Shown here: piece by piece, positions 44,166 to 53,220 of the stretch
Layout: every line of letters begins with the position of its first letter
Numbering within the stretch: position 1 is the stretch's first letter
DNA from: Oscillospiraceae bacterium
Lineage (GTDB): Bacteria > Bacillota > Clostridia > Oscillospirales > Acutalibacteraceae
DNA length: 64,000 nucleotides
Assembly (NCBI GenBank): GCA_910574935.1
Contig: CAJTCU010000006.1
Span: forward strand, 1-64,000
Direction of reading: 5' to 3'
Program-made: the position numbers and the translations under genes
The notes under the pieces: model-generated
Database searches by the model: none
Seen by the model: the letters and a program-made list of their open reading frames with translations, nothing else
What the model was told of the DNA's origin: nothing

Positions 44166-44555
44166 TCAAAGCCAATGGGCCTCTAGTTCTGCTTTCAGCG
44201 CATCCAGTAAGTCAATATATTCCTCTTTCACGCGCCTAACCAGGGCCAATGCAATCTCCTCATTATAGGAGCGTGTCACATCGTTTCGCGACACCAGCAT
44301 AGCCAGCCACTTTTCCTCGTCCTGAATCATTCCGGCACTATATGCCAGCTTGAGTATCTGCTTTGGTGAGCCGGTCTGACCCTCGCCGTAGCCATGTTCC
44401 TGCAAAATCTCCTTCATGGCTTTCCACGCCTGTTCAAAACATATCTCGAACAAGGCGGCGCCGCCGGTCAAAGTCAGCACATCGTATGGCTCATTCAAAT
44501 TCCGGACAAGCCGAAGATTGTCCAGCGCCTTACAGAAATTCTCATACTTTTTCAT
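44166..44555 (-). CDS. HEPN-domain protein (HI0074/nucleotidyltransferase-substrate-binding type)
   Basis: A 129-residue all-helical HEPN protein from ATG 44555, partner of the MNT gene upstream (14-base overlap). The family motif RNxxxHxY appears here as SRNDVTRSYNE: Arg and Asn are kept, but the His of the RNase/active motif is Arg. MNT-HEPN pairs act as toxin-antitoxin modules, with the MNT modifying the HEPN toxin. The His change suggests a weak or inactive toxin. Confidence 0.78.
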   Translation of the reverse strand: MKKYENFCKALDNLRLVRNLNEPYDVLTLTGGAALFEICFEQAWKAMKEILQEHGYGEGQTGSPKQILKLAYSAGMIQDEEKWLAMLVSRNDVTRSYNEEIALALVRRVKEEYIDLLDALKAELEAHWL

Positions 44556-44826
44556 AGATGACAACGCCATCCTTTCTGATTTCTTCCAACAGCTCTTTCT
44601 GTATCGGTTTATCCAAATCCACCACATCGAACATGAGCAGGGTTGAGATATCTTCGTCAGCACTAGCCGCAAAAGCCACGGTATCGCCGCCTTGTATGGC
44701 CAGGTCGATGTCGCTGCGCTCATGGTTGTCACCTCTGGCCCGGGAGCCGAAGAGAATTACTTTATCGAGGTTGCATTGGTGGGCTAAACCTGCTATATTG
44801 TTTATAATAGGTTGTGGCAAATTCAT
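44542..44826 (-). CDS. MNT-type minimal nucleotidyltransferase
   Basis: A 94-residue nucleotidyltransferase with the full signature GSRARGDNHERSDIDLAI: G27-S28 and catalytic D39 and D41. A third acidic residue lies in FDVVDLD. It is coupled to the downstream HEPN gene. In MNT-HEPN modules this enzyme AMPylates the HEPN toxin and acts as antitoxin. Confidence 0.82.
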   Translation of the reverse strand: MNLPQPIINNIAGLAHQCNLDKVILFGSRARGDNHERSDIDLAIQGGDTVAFAASADEDISTLLMFDVVDLDKPIQKELLEEIRKDGVVIYEKV

Positions 44827-44898
44827 CTTGATAGCCCCTTCGCTTATTTGATAGATTTAGTATACAGGAACAGTCCCGAAAATGCAAGGAGATACTAT

Positions 44899-45135
44899 AT
44901 GGAACCGGATATGGCGATTACAAACATAAACCAGCTCGAGTTCGCGGTGTTTTGCATTGAGAACATTGCCATCCGGCTTGGGGTCAACGCTGGCCAGGTG
45001 TACCGAGCATTGGAAGATTCTCATATTCTGCATGGATATATCGTACCAGAATATGATGTACTCCATACCCAGAGCAAAGATTATATCGTAGATGACATTT
45101 TGATGGCGATGCAGGAACGAGGTGTGGAAATATGA
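44899..45135 (+). CDS. DUF3791-like small protein
   Basis: A 78-residue protein from ATG 44899 (AAGGAG seven bases before). The pattern EFAVFCIENIAIRLGVNAGQ, VYRALEDSHILHGYIVPEYD, VLHTQSKDYIVDDIL matches DUF3791 proteins, which occur in small linked sets in Clostridia and are suspected toxin-antitoxin parts. It overlaps the next gene by four bases (ATGA). Confidence 0.62.
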   Translation: MEPDMAITNINQLEFAVFCIENIAIRLGVNAGQVYRALEDSHILHGYIVPEYDVLHTQSKDYIVDDILMAMQERGVEI

Positions 45136-45344
45136 CTGCTAACCCTATCCTTCTTCAAAAGAAATACGCCAGGGTCATTTGCCGGTTTGCCGAAAAAGCC
45201 GGTGTTTCACTGGATGAGGCTTTAGCTTTCTTCTATCGTTCCGATGTTTATACGCTCGTTAGTGAAGGCGTTTCCGATATGCACTGCATGAGCGATGAAT
45301 ATCTTGCGGAAGATCTGGAGATAGAGTATCAAGCAAAGCGCTAG
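45132..45344 (+). CDS. small DUF3791-associated partner protein
   Basis: A 70-residue protein (NPILLQKKYARVICRFAEKA..., VSDMHCMSDEYLAEDLEIEY). It overlaps the previous gene by ATGA, so they are a translationally coupled pair. The layout resembles the second small protein usually found with DUF3791 genes. Function unknown. Confidence 0.58.
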   Translation: MTANPILLQKKYARVICRFAEKAGVSLDEALAFFYRSDVYTLVSEGVSDMHCMSDEYLAEDLEIEYQAKR

Positions 45345-45419
45345 TTAAGCGAAAAAAGTTCTGGACTTTTCCCGCCTTTTGTGGTAGTGTGTTGTGCTGA
45401 AGAAAGGCAGGAACCCAAG

Positions 45420-45707
45420 ATGAAAATATTAGAAGAGTTCTGGTACGGAAATATACAACCCAATGAGAAATCTATCCCGGCAGGGAGCAAACACGCAAAG
45501 CTGTTACAGTTAGTGGTGCAAAACGAGGATGCACTCATTCCTCTGCTTTCAGAAGAAGCGAAAGAAGTGTTCGATAAATTTAGAGGGGCCCAAGATGAAT
45601 TGTCCGGCATAAACGAATGTGATGCGTTTATGCTGGGCTTTCGTTTAGGCGGACGGTTTATGCTGGAAGTTATGGAGAATATGGATATACCATTTATTGA
45701 TGAATAA
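45420..45707 (+). CDS. small conserved protein, DUF6809-like
   Basis: A 95-residue helical protein from ATG 45420 (MKILEEFWYGNIQPNEKSIP...), with FDKFRGAQDELSGINECDAF and FMLGFRLGGRFMLEVME. This is a common small protein of Clostridial mobile regions. The upstream ribosome binding site is weak. Function unknown. Confidence 0.55.
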   Translation: MKILEEFWYGNIQPNEKSIPAGSKHAKLLQLVVQNEDALIPLLSEEAKEVFDKFRGAQDELSGINECDAFMLGFRLGGRFMLEVMENMDIPFIDE

Positions 45708-45810
45708 AATGGATAAGGTAGAATAAATTTCTAAAAAGTAAAAAGATAAGGCTTGTAGCTTCTGGTAGAATGAAATTACCACACACCATTCAGGAAGGAG
45801 ACTACAAACT

Positions 45811-47025
45811 ATGTACGAGAAAATTGCACAACTAAATGTGGAAGTAATCAAGGGTAAGTTAAAGGAAAGGATCCGAGGCAGCGTAGAAGAAATGCTGAAT
45901 GAACTGCTGGAGCAGGAGGCGGAGAAACTGACCCAGGCAGCTCGCTACGCACGCAATGAGATCTGCCAGGGGTACCGTAGCGGGCACTACGACCGAAACC
46001 TTACTACCTCATCCGGCGATGTCACACTCCATGTGTCCCGCCTCAAGGGCGCCTCTTTTGAAACTGTCATCATAGAGCGGTACCGCCGGCGGGAGAGCAA
46101 TGTGGAAGATGCCCTCATTGAGATGTAACTGGCAGGCGTCTCTGTACGCCGCATGGATGGTATTATCGAGGCCCTGTGGGGCAGCACGGTATCTCCAGCC
46201 ACCATCAGCGAGCTAAATAAGAAGGCTTACGTTCACACCGAAAATTGGCGGAACCGGCCTTTGTAGGGTGACAAGTATCCGTATGTGGATGTGGATGTAA
46301 TCTACTTGAAGCGAAATTGGAGAGGTGAATACGAAAATGTAGCCATTTGGGTAGCAGTTGCGGTAAACGAGGACGGATATCTGGATGTTTTAGACGCTGC
46401 AGAGGGCATGAAGGAGGACAAGGTCAGTTGGGTCAGTTTCTTTCAGTGGCTCCGTGAACGCGGCCTGGATGGCGTAAAACTAGTGGTTGGAGACAAGTGT
46501 CTGGGAATGCTGGAGGATGTGGAAGATATGTTCCCCCAGGCCAAGTATCAGCGCTGTACTGTCCATTTCTACCGCAATGTGTTCTCTGTAAGGCCTCGTT
46601 CTAAGGTGAAACTGGTGGCCAAGATACTCAAGGCGATCCATGCCTAAGAGAGCAAAAATGCAGCCCTGGAGAAAGCCAAAACAGTCGTGAAGGAGATTTG
46701 TGCCATGAAACTGAAAGAGGCCGCCAAGAAACTGGAGGATGATATTGAAGATACTCTGACTTACTGCGACTTTCCTTGCGAACACTGGACTCGTATCCGC
46801 ACCAGCAATGTTATTGAACGATTCAATCGGGAGATCCGCCGCCACACCAGAGTTGTGGGCAGTTTTCCGAACGGCAATTCTGCATTTATGCTGGTCTACG
46901 CCAGACTCCGCCACATAACCGGTATTCAGTGGGGCAACAAGAAGCTCATGAAAATGAAACACTTAGAGACCGTTCTTGAAGACACCTCTATTGCGGGCGG
47001 ACTTCATTTTTCCAGATTCTGCTAA
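45811..47025 (+). pseudogene. IS256-family transposase with three in-frame stops
   Basis: One continuous 405-codon frame, interrupted only by TAA (46126), TAG (46264) and TAA (46645). It spells an IS256/mutator transposase: QGYRSGHYDRNLTTSSGDV, LAGVSVRRMDGIIEALWGST, VVGDKCLGMLEDVEDMF, YQRCTVHFYRNVFSV, IRTSNVIERFNREIRRHTRV. Comparison with the family suggests one Tyr and two Gln codons became stops by single changes. Terminal repeats were not identified. The element is dead. Confidence 0.88.
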
Positions 47026-47039
47026 ACTTTTTTGCGCAT

Positions 47040-47254
47040 AACTCTTGACATTATCTGAAATTCGCTAACGGCAGCATGATCGCGATAAACACAACCGCCG
47101 TGAATAGCAAGGCAGCCGACAATATTTATCACAGCGGTCGGAGCCGGACTATCTGATCCACAATGACACGGTGGCGTATGCCGAGCTGATACTCAACGGC
47201 GAACCCGGCACCTGTCTGAAAACTGTAACCGGATACAGGCACTTCGAAAACTGA
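47040..47254 (+). pseudogene. gene remnant downstream of the dead IS
   Basis: The stretch reads as protein in pieces. The last 34 codons, YLIHNDTVAYAELILNGEPG and onward to TGA at 47252, look like a real C-terminus, and an upstream piece ANGSMIAINTTAVNSKAADN lies in a neighbouring frame. Likely the tail of a gene cut by the IS. Family not recognised. The rest of the gap to 47426 is promoter DNA. Confidence 0.35.
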
Positions 47255-47348
47255 GCAAAAATGACACCAGAAATATCCCACAGTAGCAATCCTGTGAGAT
47301 GTTTCTGGCGACAATGATATGAAATAATACAACTACCTTCAATATATT

Positions 47349-47399
47349 CTTGATAAGTGTCAAGAATACGTTGATTTTTGAACAAATACGTGCTATGAT
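47349..47399 (+). promoter_or_regulatory. promoter and inverted-repeat operator of the methyltransferase operon
   Basis: TTGATT (47371-47376), 17-base spacer, TATGAT (47394-47399), then GGAGGGG before ATG 47427. An inverted repeat cttga-n6-tcaag (47349-47364) just upstream is a candidate binding site for the Xre protein encoded next. Confidence 0.5.
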
Positions 47400-47426
47400 A
47401 GTGATATTCATATTGGAGGGGTCATT

Positions 47427-47645
47427 ATGGCTGTAAATTATTCTAACCTTTGGAAACTGTTAATTGATAAACATATGAATAAATCTCAGTTGAGGAAAGC
47501 GGCAAAAATCAGCACCAATGCGATTGCTAAGTTAGGAAGAAACGAATCAGTCTCACTTGACACTTTGGAAAAGATTTGCTGTGCTTTGTCTTGTTCCATA
47601 GAAGACATTATGACATTCACGAGTGAATCGTCCAAAGGAGAATGA
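47427..47645 (+). CDS. Xre-family regulator of the methyltransferase operon
   Basis: A 72-residue single-domain HTH protein: MNKSQLRKAAKISTNAIAKL, GRNESVSLDTLEKICCALSC, SIEDIMTF. TTGGAGGGG precedes the ATG. It overlaps or abuts the first methyltransferase gene, so it likely autoregulates the modification operon. Confidence 0.78.
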   Translation: MAVNYSNLWKLLIDKHMNKSQLRKAAKISTNAIAKLGRNESVSLDTLEKICCALSCSIEDIMTFTSESSKGE

Positions 47646-47647
47646 AG

Positions 47648-48844
47648 ATGAATGCATTAATTAGAGAAAAAGGCGGAACATTTTTGCTAAATAAAACTGA
47701 GCCAATACATAGATGGTATTCCTATGTAGAAGGATACTCATCCTGCTTAATTACAGAAGAACTTCATACGTTTCTCGCTTTGAAGCCGAATATCGAAACA
47801 ATATATGATCCTTTCTGTGGTACAGGAACAACCTCTCTCGTTGCGTCAACACATGGTATAAAGTCTTTTTACAGCGAGTCTAATCCTTTTATGCAGTCCG
47901 TCATTGAGACAAAGATCAATGGTGTGTATAGGCTGGATGTAAATGCCGTAAGTACAAAGTTGATTGAGTATATTGCATTAATCAATGACATCAAGGTCAA
48001 ACAATATACATCTTGGAATGGCTTTGAGAAATTCTTTGGAGAGCGGCAATTAAATGAACTGTTGACCATTAAAGACCTTATTTCCCAAGAAGCCGATGAA
48101 TCATTAAATAGCATTCTTGCATTGGCGTTGAGTTCTATTGTTGTTAAGGTTTCAAAAATGACAAGACGAGGGGATCTTCGTTATGCGACAGAAGAAGAAT
48201 ATCGAGAAGAAAGTGTGCTTGAATGCTTTGCTGATAAGCTAAACGAAATGATTTTCGATATTCAGCATCATAAAACAATAGTCAAATGCTGCACAACAAA
48301 AGTTAGCGATGATGCTCGTGATAATGACTTTGTTGATGCGTTTGATTGCGTTATCACCTCGCCCCCGTATCTTAATGGAACAAATTACATTCGCAACACA
48401 AAGCTGGAACTGAAATTAAATGGTTTTATATCGACTGAAAGTGATTTGCCCAGATTTCATTCAAAAGGTATTATTGCGGGAATCAATAATGTTTCTAAGC
48501 GCACCGCTATTGATACAGTTTTGCCGGTAGTAGAGCCATATTTGGAACAGTTGCAGCCTGTTTCTTACGATGAACGAATTCCTAAAATGGTTGCAGGGTA
48601 TTTTAGAGATATGGATATGGTTATCCAAAAACTACACACATCCATAAAGCCTGGCGGTTTATTTACAATGGACATTGGTGATTCTCAATTTGCTGGTGTT
48701 CACATTCCAACGCACCAAATTCTTTCAAACATTTGCGCTCAATATGGATTCACCTTATATGATGAAGAAATATTACGCGAAAGACGTTCTAAGAATGGCA
48801 TGGTTCTGACACAAAGGTTACTTAGATACAGATTGGAGAAATGA
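47648..48844 (+). CDS. DNA methyltransferase 1 (SPPY type)
   Basis: A 398-residue methyltransferase. SAM-binding motif I is YDPFCGTGTTSLVA (about residue 56) and catalytic motif IV is CVITSPPYLN (about 238), the N4-cytosine/N6-adenine type. Motif I precedes motif IV, unlike typical beta-class enzymes. ATG 47648 is preferred for AAAGGAG seven bases upstream; 47642 is possible. It overlaps the second methyltransferase by four bases. AT-rich. Confidence 0.87.
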   Translation: MNALIREKGGTFLLNKTEPIHRWYSYVEGYSSCLITEELHTFLALKPNIETIYDPFCGTGTTSLVASTHGIKSFYSESNPFMQSVIETKINGVYRLDVNAVSTKLIEYIALINDIKVKQYTSWNGFEKFFGERQLNELLTIKDLISQEADESLNSILALALSSIVVKVSKMTRRGDLRYATEEEYREESVLECFADKLNEMIFDIQHHKTIVKCCTTKVSDDARDNDFVDAFDCVITSPPYLNGTNYIRNTKLELKLNGFISTESDLPRFHSKGIIAGINNVSKRTAIDTVLPVVEPYLEQLQPVSYDERIPKMVAGYFRDMDMVIQKLHTSIKPGGLFTMDIGDSQFAGVHIPTHQILSNICAQYGFTLYDEEILRERRSKNGMVLTQRLLRYRLEK

Positions 48845-49977
48845 TGGATATAGCATTCAGAAAGAAAGCAGAAGAATTTATTTCTGGTCTACCATATAAA
48901 CAATTTCCTTACGGAAATAGAAACTGGGGCCATCCTTGGCATTCGCTTTGCTCGTACCATGGGAAACTGAAACCAGCGATAGCGCACTGGCTTATTTTTG
49001 TATTTACAAGCGAAGGCGATGTGGTTTTAGACCCCTTGTGTGGAGTGGGCACTATTCCTTTTGAGGCTTGTCTACAAGGTAGAATTGGAATTGGAAATGA
49101 TCTGAGCGAGGTGGCGTATGTTGTTACCAAGGCTAAGCTTGAAAAACCTAATTTCCGTGGAGTCGAAGATGTTATCCGACAGTTAGACGAATACATCAAA
49201 AATAGCAAAAGCAGTCGCTCCATAACAGAATATGAGAATTTTGGCTTCAATGGGAAGCTTCCACAATATTTTGAGCACGAAACCTACAAGGAAATTTTGT
49301 GTGCAAGGGATTTTTTCCTTAAAAGGCTTCCCACTATTTCTGCAGAAGAAGCAATGGCTTTTTCTGCACTTCTACATGTGCTACACGGAAATAGGCCATA
49401 TGCGCTTTCAAGACGTTCTCATCCGCTAACGCCATATGCTCCTACAGGCGAGTTCGAATATAAAAGCGTGGTTGAAAAGATTGTTCAAAAAGTGAATGCA
49501 AGCTACAAAAAGCTCGGACAATCTGAGATAACGCAAGGTTTCGCCGTGTATGGTGATTATAAAAATTTGACAACAAAGAATATAAAAACGGATTTTATAA
49601 TATCTTCACCGCCTTTTGCGGATTCTATTCGGTTTTATATGCAAAACTGGATGCGTCTTTGGTTATGCGGTTGGGAACCGAAAGACTATAAAGAAGCTGA
49701 TGATAAATTCTTGGATAAATCACAAGAAAAAAATTTTGATCTTTACTATAGCTTCTTTAAAATGTGCCACGACGTTCTAAACGACAACGGAAAGGTGATC
49801 TTGCACCTTGGAAAGACGCAATCCATGAATATGGGTATTGAATTATCAAAGCGCGCAGAACCTTGGTTTGATATTGTTTACCTTGCCGGAGAAGATGTTA
49901 GTGCCGTCGAAAAACACGGCATCAAAGACAAAGGCGTAACAGTAGAACATCAGTATTTGTTCCTGCAAAAAAAGTGA
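48841..49977 (+). CDS. DNA methyltransferase 2 (SPPF type)
   Basis: A 378-residue methyltransferase coupled to the first (ATGATGG overlap). Motif I is LDPLCGVGTIPFEA (about residue 61) and motif IV FIISSPPFADS (about 255). Paired methyltransferases usually modify the two strands of an asymmetric target, which fits an HNH-type restriction partner encoded convergently 33 bases downstream. Substrate specificity cannot be read. Confidence 0.87.
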   Translation: MMDIAFRKKAEEFISGLPYKQFPYGNRNWGHPWHSLCSYHGKLKPAIAHWLIFVFTSEGDVVLDPLCGVGTIPFEACLQGRIGIGNDLSEVAYVVTKAKLEKPNFRGVEDVIRQLDEYIKNSKSSRSITEYENFGFNGKLPQYFEHETYKEILCARDFFLKRLPTISAEEAMAFSALLHVLHGNRPYALSRRSHPLTPYAPTGEFEYKSVVEKIVQKVNASYKKLGQSEITQGFAVYGDYKNLTTKNIKTDFIISSPPFADSIRFYMQNWMRLWLCGWEPKDYKEADDKFLDKSQEKNFDLYYSFFKMCHDVLNDNGKVILHLGKTQSMNMGIELSKRAEPWFDIVYLAGEDVSAVEKHGIKDKGVTVEHQYLFLQKK

Positions 49978-50010
49978 GGCGTGATTGACTTCCCGCCTCA
50001 TTTTGGAACT

Positions 50011-51006
50011 TTACTTTATTAGTGAATTTGCATAGCTAATCCAGGTCTCCGACAGTGCAGTAGCATATTGGAAGAAATCAATGCCAGTATCGGCAAGAAT
50101 ACGATTTCTCAACTTACATACTTCATCCATATGCACAGAGTTCTTTATAAGCAAAGCATCCACATCAGCCGAATTTTGCAATCTTCTAAGTGCTTCCGGA
50201 TTATACTGAGGCTCTCCTGCCAGCAAATGATAGTCAAAGCCTGTATGTACGGCTAATTGATGCAGCTTAGCATCGCTATAAAATTCAGAGGGCCATTTAC
50301 CAGTCTTATTGCCATTGCAATCATGGCAGAGTAAGGTTCCAGAGTTGGTTGTTGCGGGCCATAAGTAGTATACTGGCAATGTGTGATCTATCGGCTTCTC
50401 TTTATTTGCTGTCACACAACTCAAATCTTTACCGCAATTAAAGCATCTAAGTCCGTACTTTCGTTCAATGGCCCTGCGGCTAACACGAGCCGCACCGGCA
50501 ACTTCAATTAAGAGACGTCTTTTTTGAGAAGATTCAAAGTGCTGGTCGGAAGTTCTGGTTCCATTTTTGATAGCATTATAGTTAGTTTTGCACATAATAC
50601 ATTCGCCCTGTCTTCCAGATTTCAAAACTGCGTGTTTGTGGAAGCACTCAATGGGTTTAAGGGTGTTACAAATCAAACAATATTTATAGAGAGCCGCATT
50701 TTCGATGTACTCATCGTGAGAGACAATAAACTCTCCTTCCTGCACCGAAATAGCTTCGCCATTGTCATCATTAACATCCATGGAGAAATCAAAAAGGTGC
50801 TGTTCTCCGCCAGAATAATGTTCGTATCCACACTTGGGACAAACAATGGAGTAATCTTCATCAATGTCATCTTTCTTGACAGTAATTATCTCCGTACAAT
50901 CGGGATTAAGACATTGAAACACTTTGTAAAGGGTTTGTCCATCAACATGAATTGGACGATATTGCCCAATTTTGTTTAAGTTGCTATATGTTTTCCTACG
51001 TGCCAT
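50011..51006 (-). CDS. HNH endonuclease, likely restriction enzyme
   Basis: A 331-residue protein with three Cys-rich modules: CLNPDCTE...CPKCGYEH (residues ~30-60), CLICNTLKPIECFHKH...CIMCKTNY (~115-145) and CFNCGKD...IDHTLP...LLCHDCNGNK, the HNH/zinc-finger nuclease core (~193-240) with Asp-His and Asn. It starts two bases after the Xre stop (GGAGGAATAAAC). Convergent to two methyltransferase genes, it is the probable endonuclease of a type II-like system. Confidence 0.78.
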   Translation of the reverse strand: MARRKTYSNLNKIGQYRPIHVDGQTLYKVFQCLNPDCTEIITVKKDDIDEDYSIVCPKCGYEHYSGGEQHLFDFSMDVNDDNGEAISVQEGEFIVSHDEYIENAALYKYCLICNTLKPIECFHKHAVLKSGRQGECIMCKTNYNAIKNGTRTSDQHFESSQKRRLLIEVAGAARVSRRAIERKYGLRCFNCGKDLSCVTANKEKPIDHTLPVYYLWPATTNSGTLLCHDCNGNKTGKWPSEFYSDAKLHQLAVHTGFDYHLLAGEPQYNPEALRRLQNSADVDALLIKNSVHMDEVCKLRNRILADTGIDFFQYATALSETWISYANSLIK

Positions 51007-51008
51007 GT

Positions 51009-51218
51009 TTATTCCTCCAAAAACAGTTTATATGTTTCGATCTCAAGAGCATCGGCTATGCGCTGAATATTTTCAAGCGATATACTCCTACGATAGCACT
51101 CGATTGCGCTAATATATGTTCTGTGAAGCCCGCATTTCTCAGCAAAGGCCTCTTGGGAGATACCCAATGCTTGACGATAGCACTTCACGTTTGTTCCAAA
51201 AACTTTTACAATATCCAT
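51009..51218 (-). CDS. Xre-family controller protein of the endonuclease operon
   Basis: A 69-residue HTH protein from ATG 51218: VFGTNVKCYRQALGISQEAF, AEKCGLHRTYISAIECYRRS, with SLENIQRIADALEI. Its position directly before the endonuclease gene is that of a C protein, which delays nuclease synthesis in restriction-modification systems. GGAGG precedes the start. Confidence 0.8.
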   Translation of the reverse strand: MDIVKVFGTNVKCYRQALGISQEAFAEKCGLHRTYISAIECYRRSISLENIQRIADALEIETYKLFLEE

Positions 51219-51220
51219 AC

Positions 51221-51249
51221 TTGCAAACCTCCATGCTATATGGTACAAT
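51221..51249 (+). promoter_or_regulatory. promoter of the DUF6414-AAA operon in the divergent gap
   Basis: TTGCAA (51221-51226), exactly 17 bases, TACAAT (51244-51249), 57 bases before the DUF6414 start. The -35 box touches the Xre ribosome binding region, so the divergent units may share control. Confidence 0.48.
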
Positions 51250-51305
51250 AATGAATACAATAAATCTACAGACAATGGGTAACATCTGCCTAGGGTGGTG
51301 ATTAA

Positions 51306-52097
51306 ATGGCTAAAAAAGCCATAAATAAGATTATTTATTTTGATAAAGAGACAATTCGCAATATCTTGCAAGAAAGGGATCACGGCGAACTCTCGAGAGT
51401 AACCGACGTGTCTTCTACGGCTCAAGCTCAAGCCTCTATTGCCACAGAGGCGTCAGCAAAATTGAAACTGGAAGTTCCTTTGGTTTCACGGATATCCTTT
51501 CTATTTACTGGTAAAATTGATGCCTCTTACGTTATCAAAAGAGACAGCACAACAACAATATCATCAACAGAAATTTCCGAGTTTGAAAAATTAAAGCCGC
51601 TTCTTGTGCCTATCCCTAATATCCAACTTTCTGATATAGAAAATTCGTCAACATCACTTAGAGTTGCTGGAGGGTATCTTAAAATTGTTAAAGGCGGAAT
51701 GGATGGCTTAGATACAAAAGAATTCAAAACCGTGATGGATAGCTATGATGGATACGATACTTATAAGGTGGATGAAAAACGCTACGCTCGCTTCAATAAT
51801 TCGGCATTTGTAAGCAACTATAAGCGGAATGATCTGCTCACAACAACTATGACATTATATTGTATACCTGTAGGGAGTTTTGATAAAATGCGTTTTGATT
51901 TTATCCAGGAGATAAGTAAAATGGAACGCTTAATATCAACCGCTGAACAGCCTCAATCTTTAGCTGATTTGTATCCATCAAAAATTGAGGTTAATGGTAA
52001 AACTGGCGCAGAAAATTCTCAGAAAGAAATTGAAAATGTAACACTTTACGACGTTTTATATGCCTGTGTTACTGCGGAGGCATCAAATGGAGAATAA
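51306..52097 (+). CDS. DUF6414 family protein
   Basis: A 263-residue protein opening INKIIYFDKETIRNILQERD with ASIATEASAKLKLEVP, the pattern of DUF6414 proteins. No catalytic motif is known. It overlaps the AAA+ ATPase gene by 11 bases, so the two are coupled and probably act together. It diverges from the Xre-HNH operon. Links to defence are suggested by neighbourhood only. Confidence 0.65.
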   Translation: MAKKAINKIIYFDKETIRNILQERDHGELSRVTDVSSTAQAQASIATEASAKLKLEVPLVSRISFLFTGKIDASYVIKRDSTTTISSTEISEFEKLKPLLVPIPNIQLSDIENSSTSLRVAGGYLKIVKGGMDGLDTKEFKTVMDSYDGYDTYKVDEKRYARFNNSAFVSNYKRNDLLTTTMTLYCIPVGSFDKMRFDFIQEISKMERLISTAEQPQSLADLYPSKIEVNGKTGAENSQKEIENVTLYDVLYACVTAEASNGE

Positions 52098-53214
52098 GCG
52101 GAAATACCATATAATTATCGGTTCCAAAGCTTATTTTGATGCCTCTCTACCGAATTTTTACGAAAAAGATGAGGTAGATACTTTTCTGGAACTTGTAAAG
52201 CTTTCGGATGCAGCAAAACAGAACAGTTACATTTTCGATCAATATGCAAATACGCTGATTGTAAAAAACAACAACTATCACGGAATTGTAGAGGCGGCTC
52301 ATGATCGTTTGGGCCCTCTAATTGAAGACTTAACAACTGATGATGCGGAAATTTACATTCACAATCCACCACGTGTTCTTAAAGAATACTTAGAAGATCA
52401 ACATAAGCGTTCACTTATTGAGTTGGATGTTATATCAGAAAAATATGAAATAAAGCGTGATTCCGAAATGTTTGTCGAAAATATCAAAAGCATATCATCA
52501 AGTTTGTTTGGACAAGAAAACGCAATTGCGGAAATAAGCAAGAGTCTGTGGTATTTAACAACCGTCAAACGAGAGAAGCCATATGTAATAATGTTGTATG
52601 GTAATAGTAGTTTAGGTAAAACCGAATTGGTGAGGGAGATTTCTAAGAAATTCTTTGGAAGTAAGTGCTTGGAAAAGCACTTGTCGATGTTCAAAAGCAA
52701 CAATTATTCAGAGTATTTTTTCGGAGATGCACCCAATCGTAAAAGTCTTGGGTTCGACCTGCTTGAACGTGAATCAAATTTAATCTTCTTTGACGAGTTG
52801 GACAAATGTCCGGAACACTTTTTCTCAGCATTCTATACGCTGTTTGATAACGCACTTTTCAAAGACGCAACGTATGATGCTGACGTGTCTGGCATTGTAA
52901 TTATTCTAACATCAAATTATCAAACTGAGGATGAGATGAAAAAGCATCTTGGCCTTCCTATCTTTTATCGCATTGACAAGAGGATTCATTTTAAGGATTT
53001 TGGTTGCGATACGATATATGCGATCGTTAAGAGTGAAATCGAAGCCAGAAAAAGCGAATACGAAGACAAGCTTACTCCGGAAATGGTGTATGCTGCCGTA
53101 AGCCCCTTGGTATCTGTTACTGGCGAAAATGCAAGAACAATAAAATATAAAGTTCAGCAAGTTATTGAAGAACTCTTATTCCAAGTGGTCGTTGAGGAGA
53201 TGGCAAAAAGCTGA
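52087..53214 (+). CDS. AAA+ ATPase partner of the DUF6414 protein
   Basis: A 375-residue ATPase from ATG 52087. The N-terminal ~150 residues are of unknown fold. The Clp/AAA+ core has IMLYGNSSLGKTELV (Walker A), NLIFFDELDKCP (Walker B), a sensor IILTSNYQ and an arginine-rich IDKRIHF; a C-terminal helical lid follows. It resembles ClpX/ClpA-like motors without protease-binding features seen. Likely powers the DUF6414 system. Confidence 0.78.
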   Translation: MENKRKYHIIIGSKAYFDASLPNFYEKDEVDTFLELVKLSDAAKQNSYIFDQYANTLIVKNNNYHGIVEAAHDRLGPLIEDLTTDDAEIYIHNPPRVLKEYLEDQHKRSLIELDVISEKYEIKRDSEMFVENIKSISSSLFGQENAIAEISKSLWYLTTVKREKPYVIMLYGNSSLGKTELVREISKKFFGSKCLEKHLSMFKSNNYSEYFFGDAPNRKSLGFDLLERESNLIFFDELDKCPEHFFSAFYTLFDNALFKDATYDADVSGIVIILTSNYQTEDEMKKHLGLPIFYRIDKRIHFKDFGCDTIYAIVKSEIEARKSEYEDKLTPEMVYAAVSPLVSVTGENARTIKYKVQQVIEELLFQVVVEEMAKS

Positions 53215-53220
53215 AACAAT

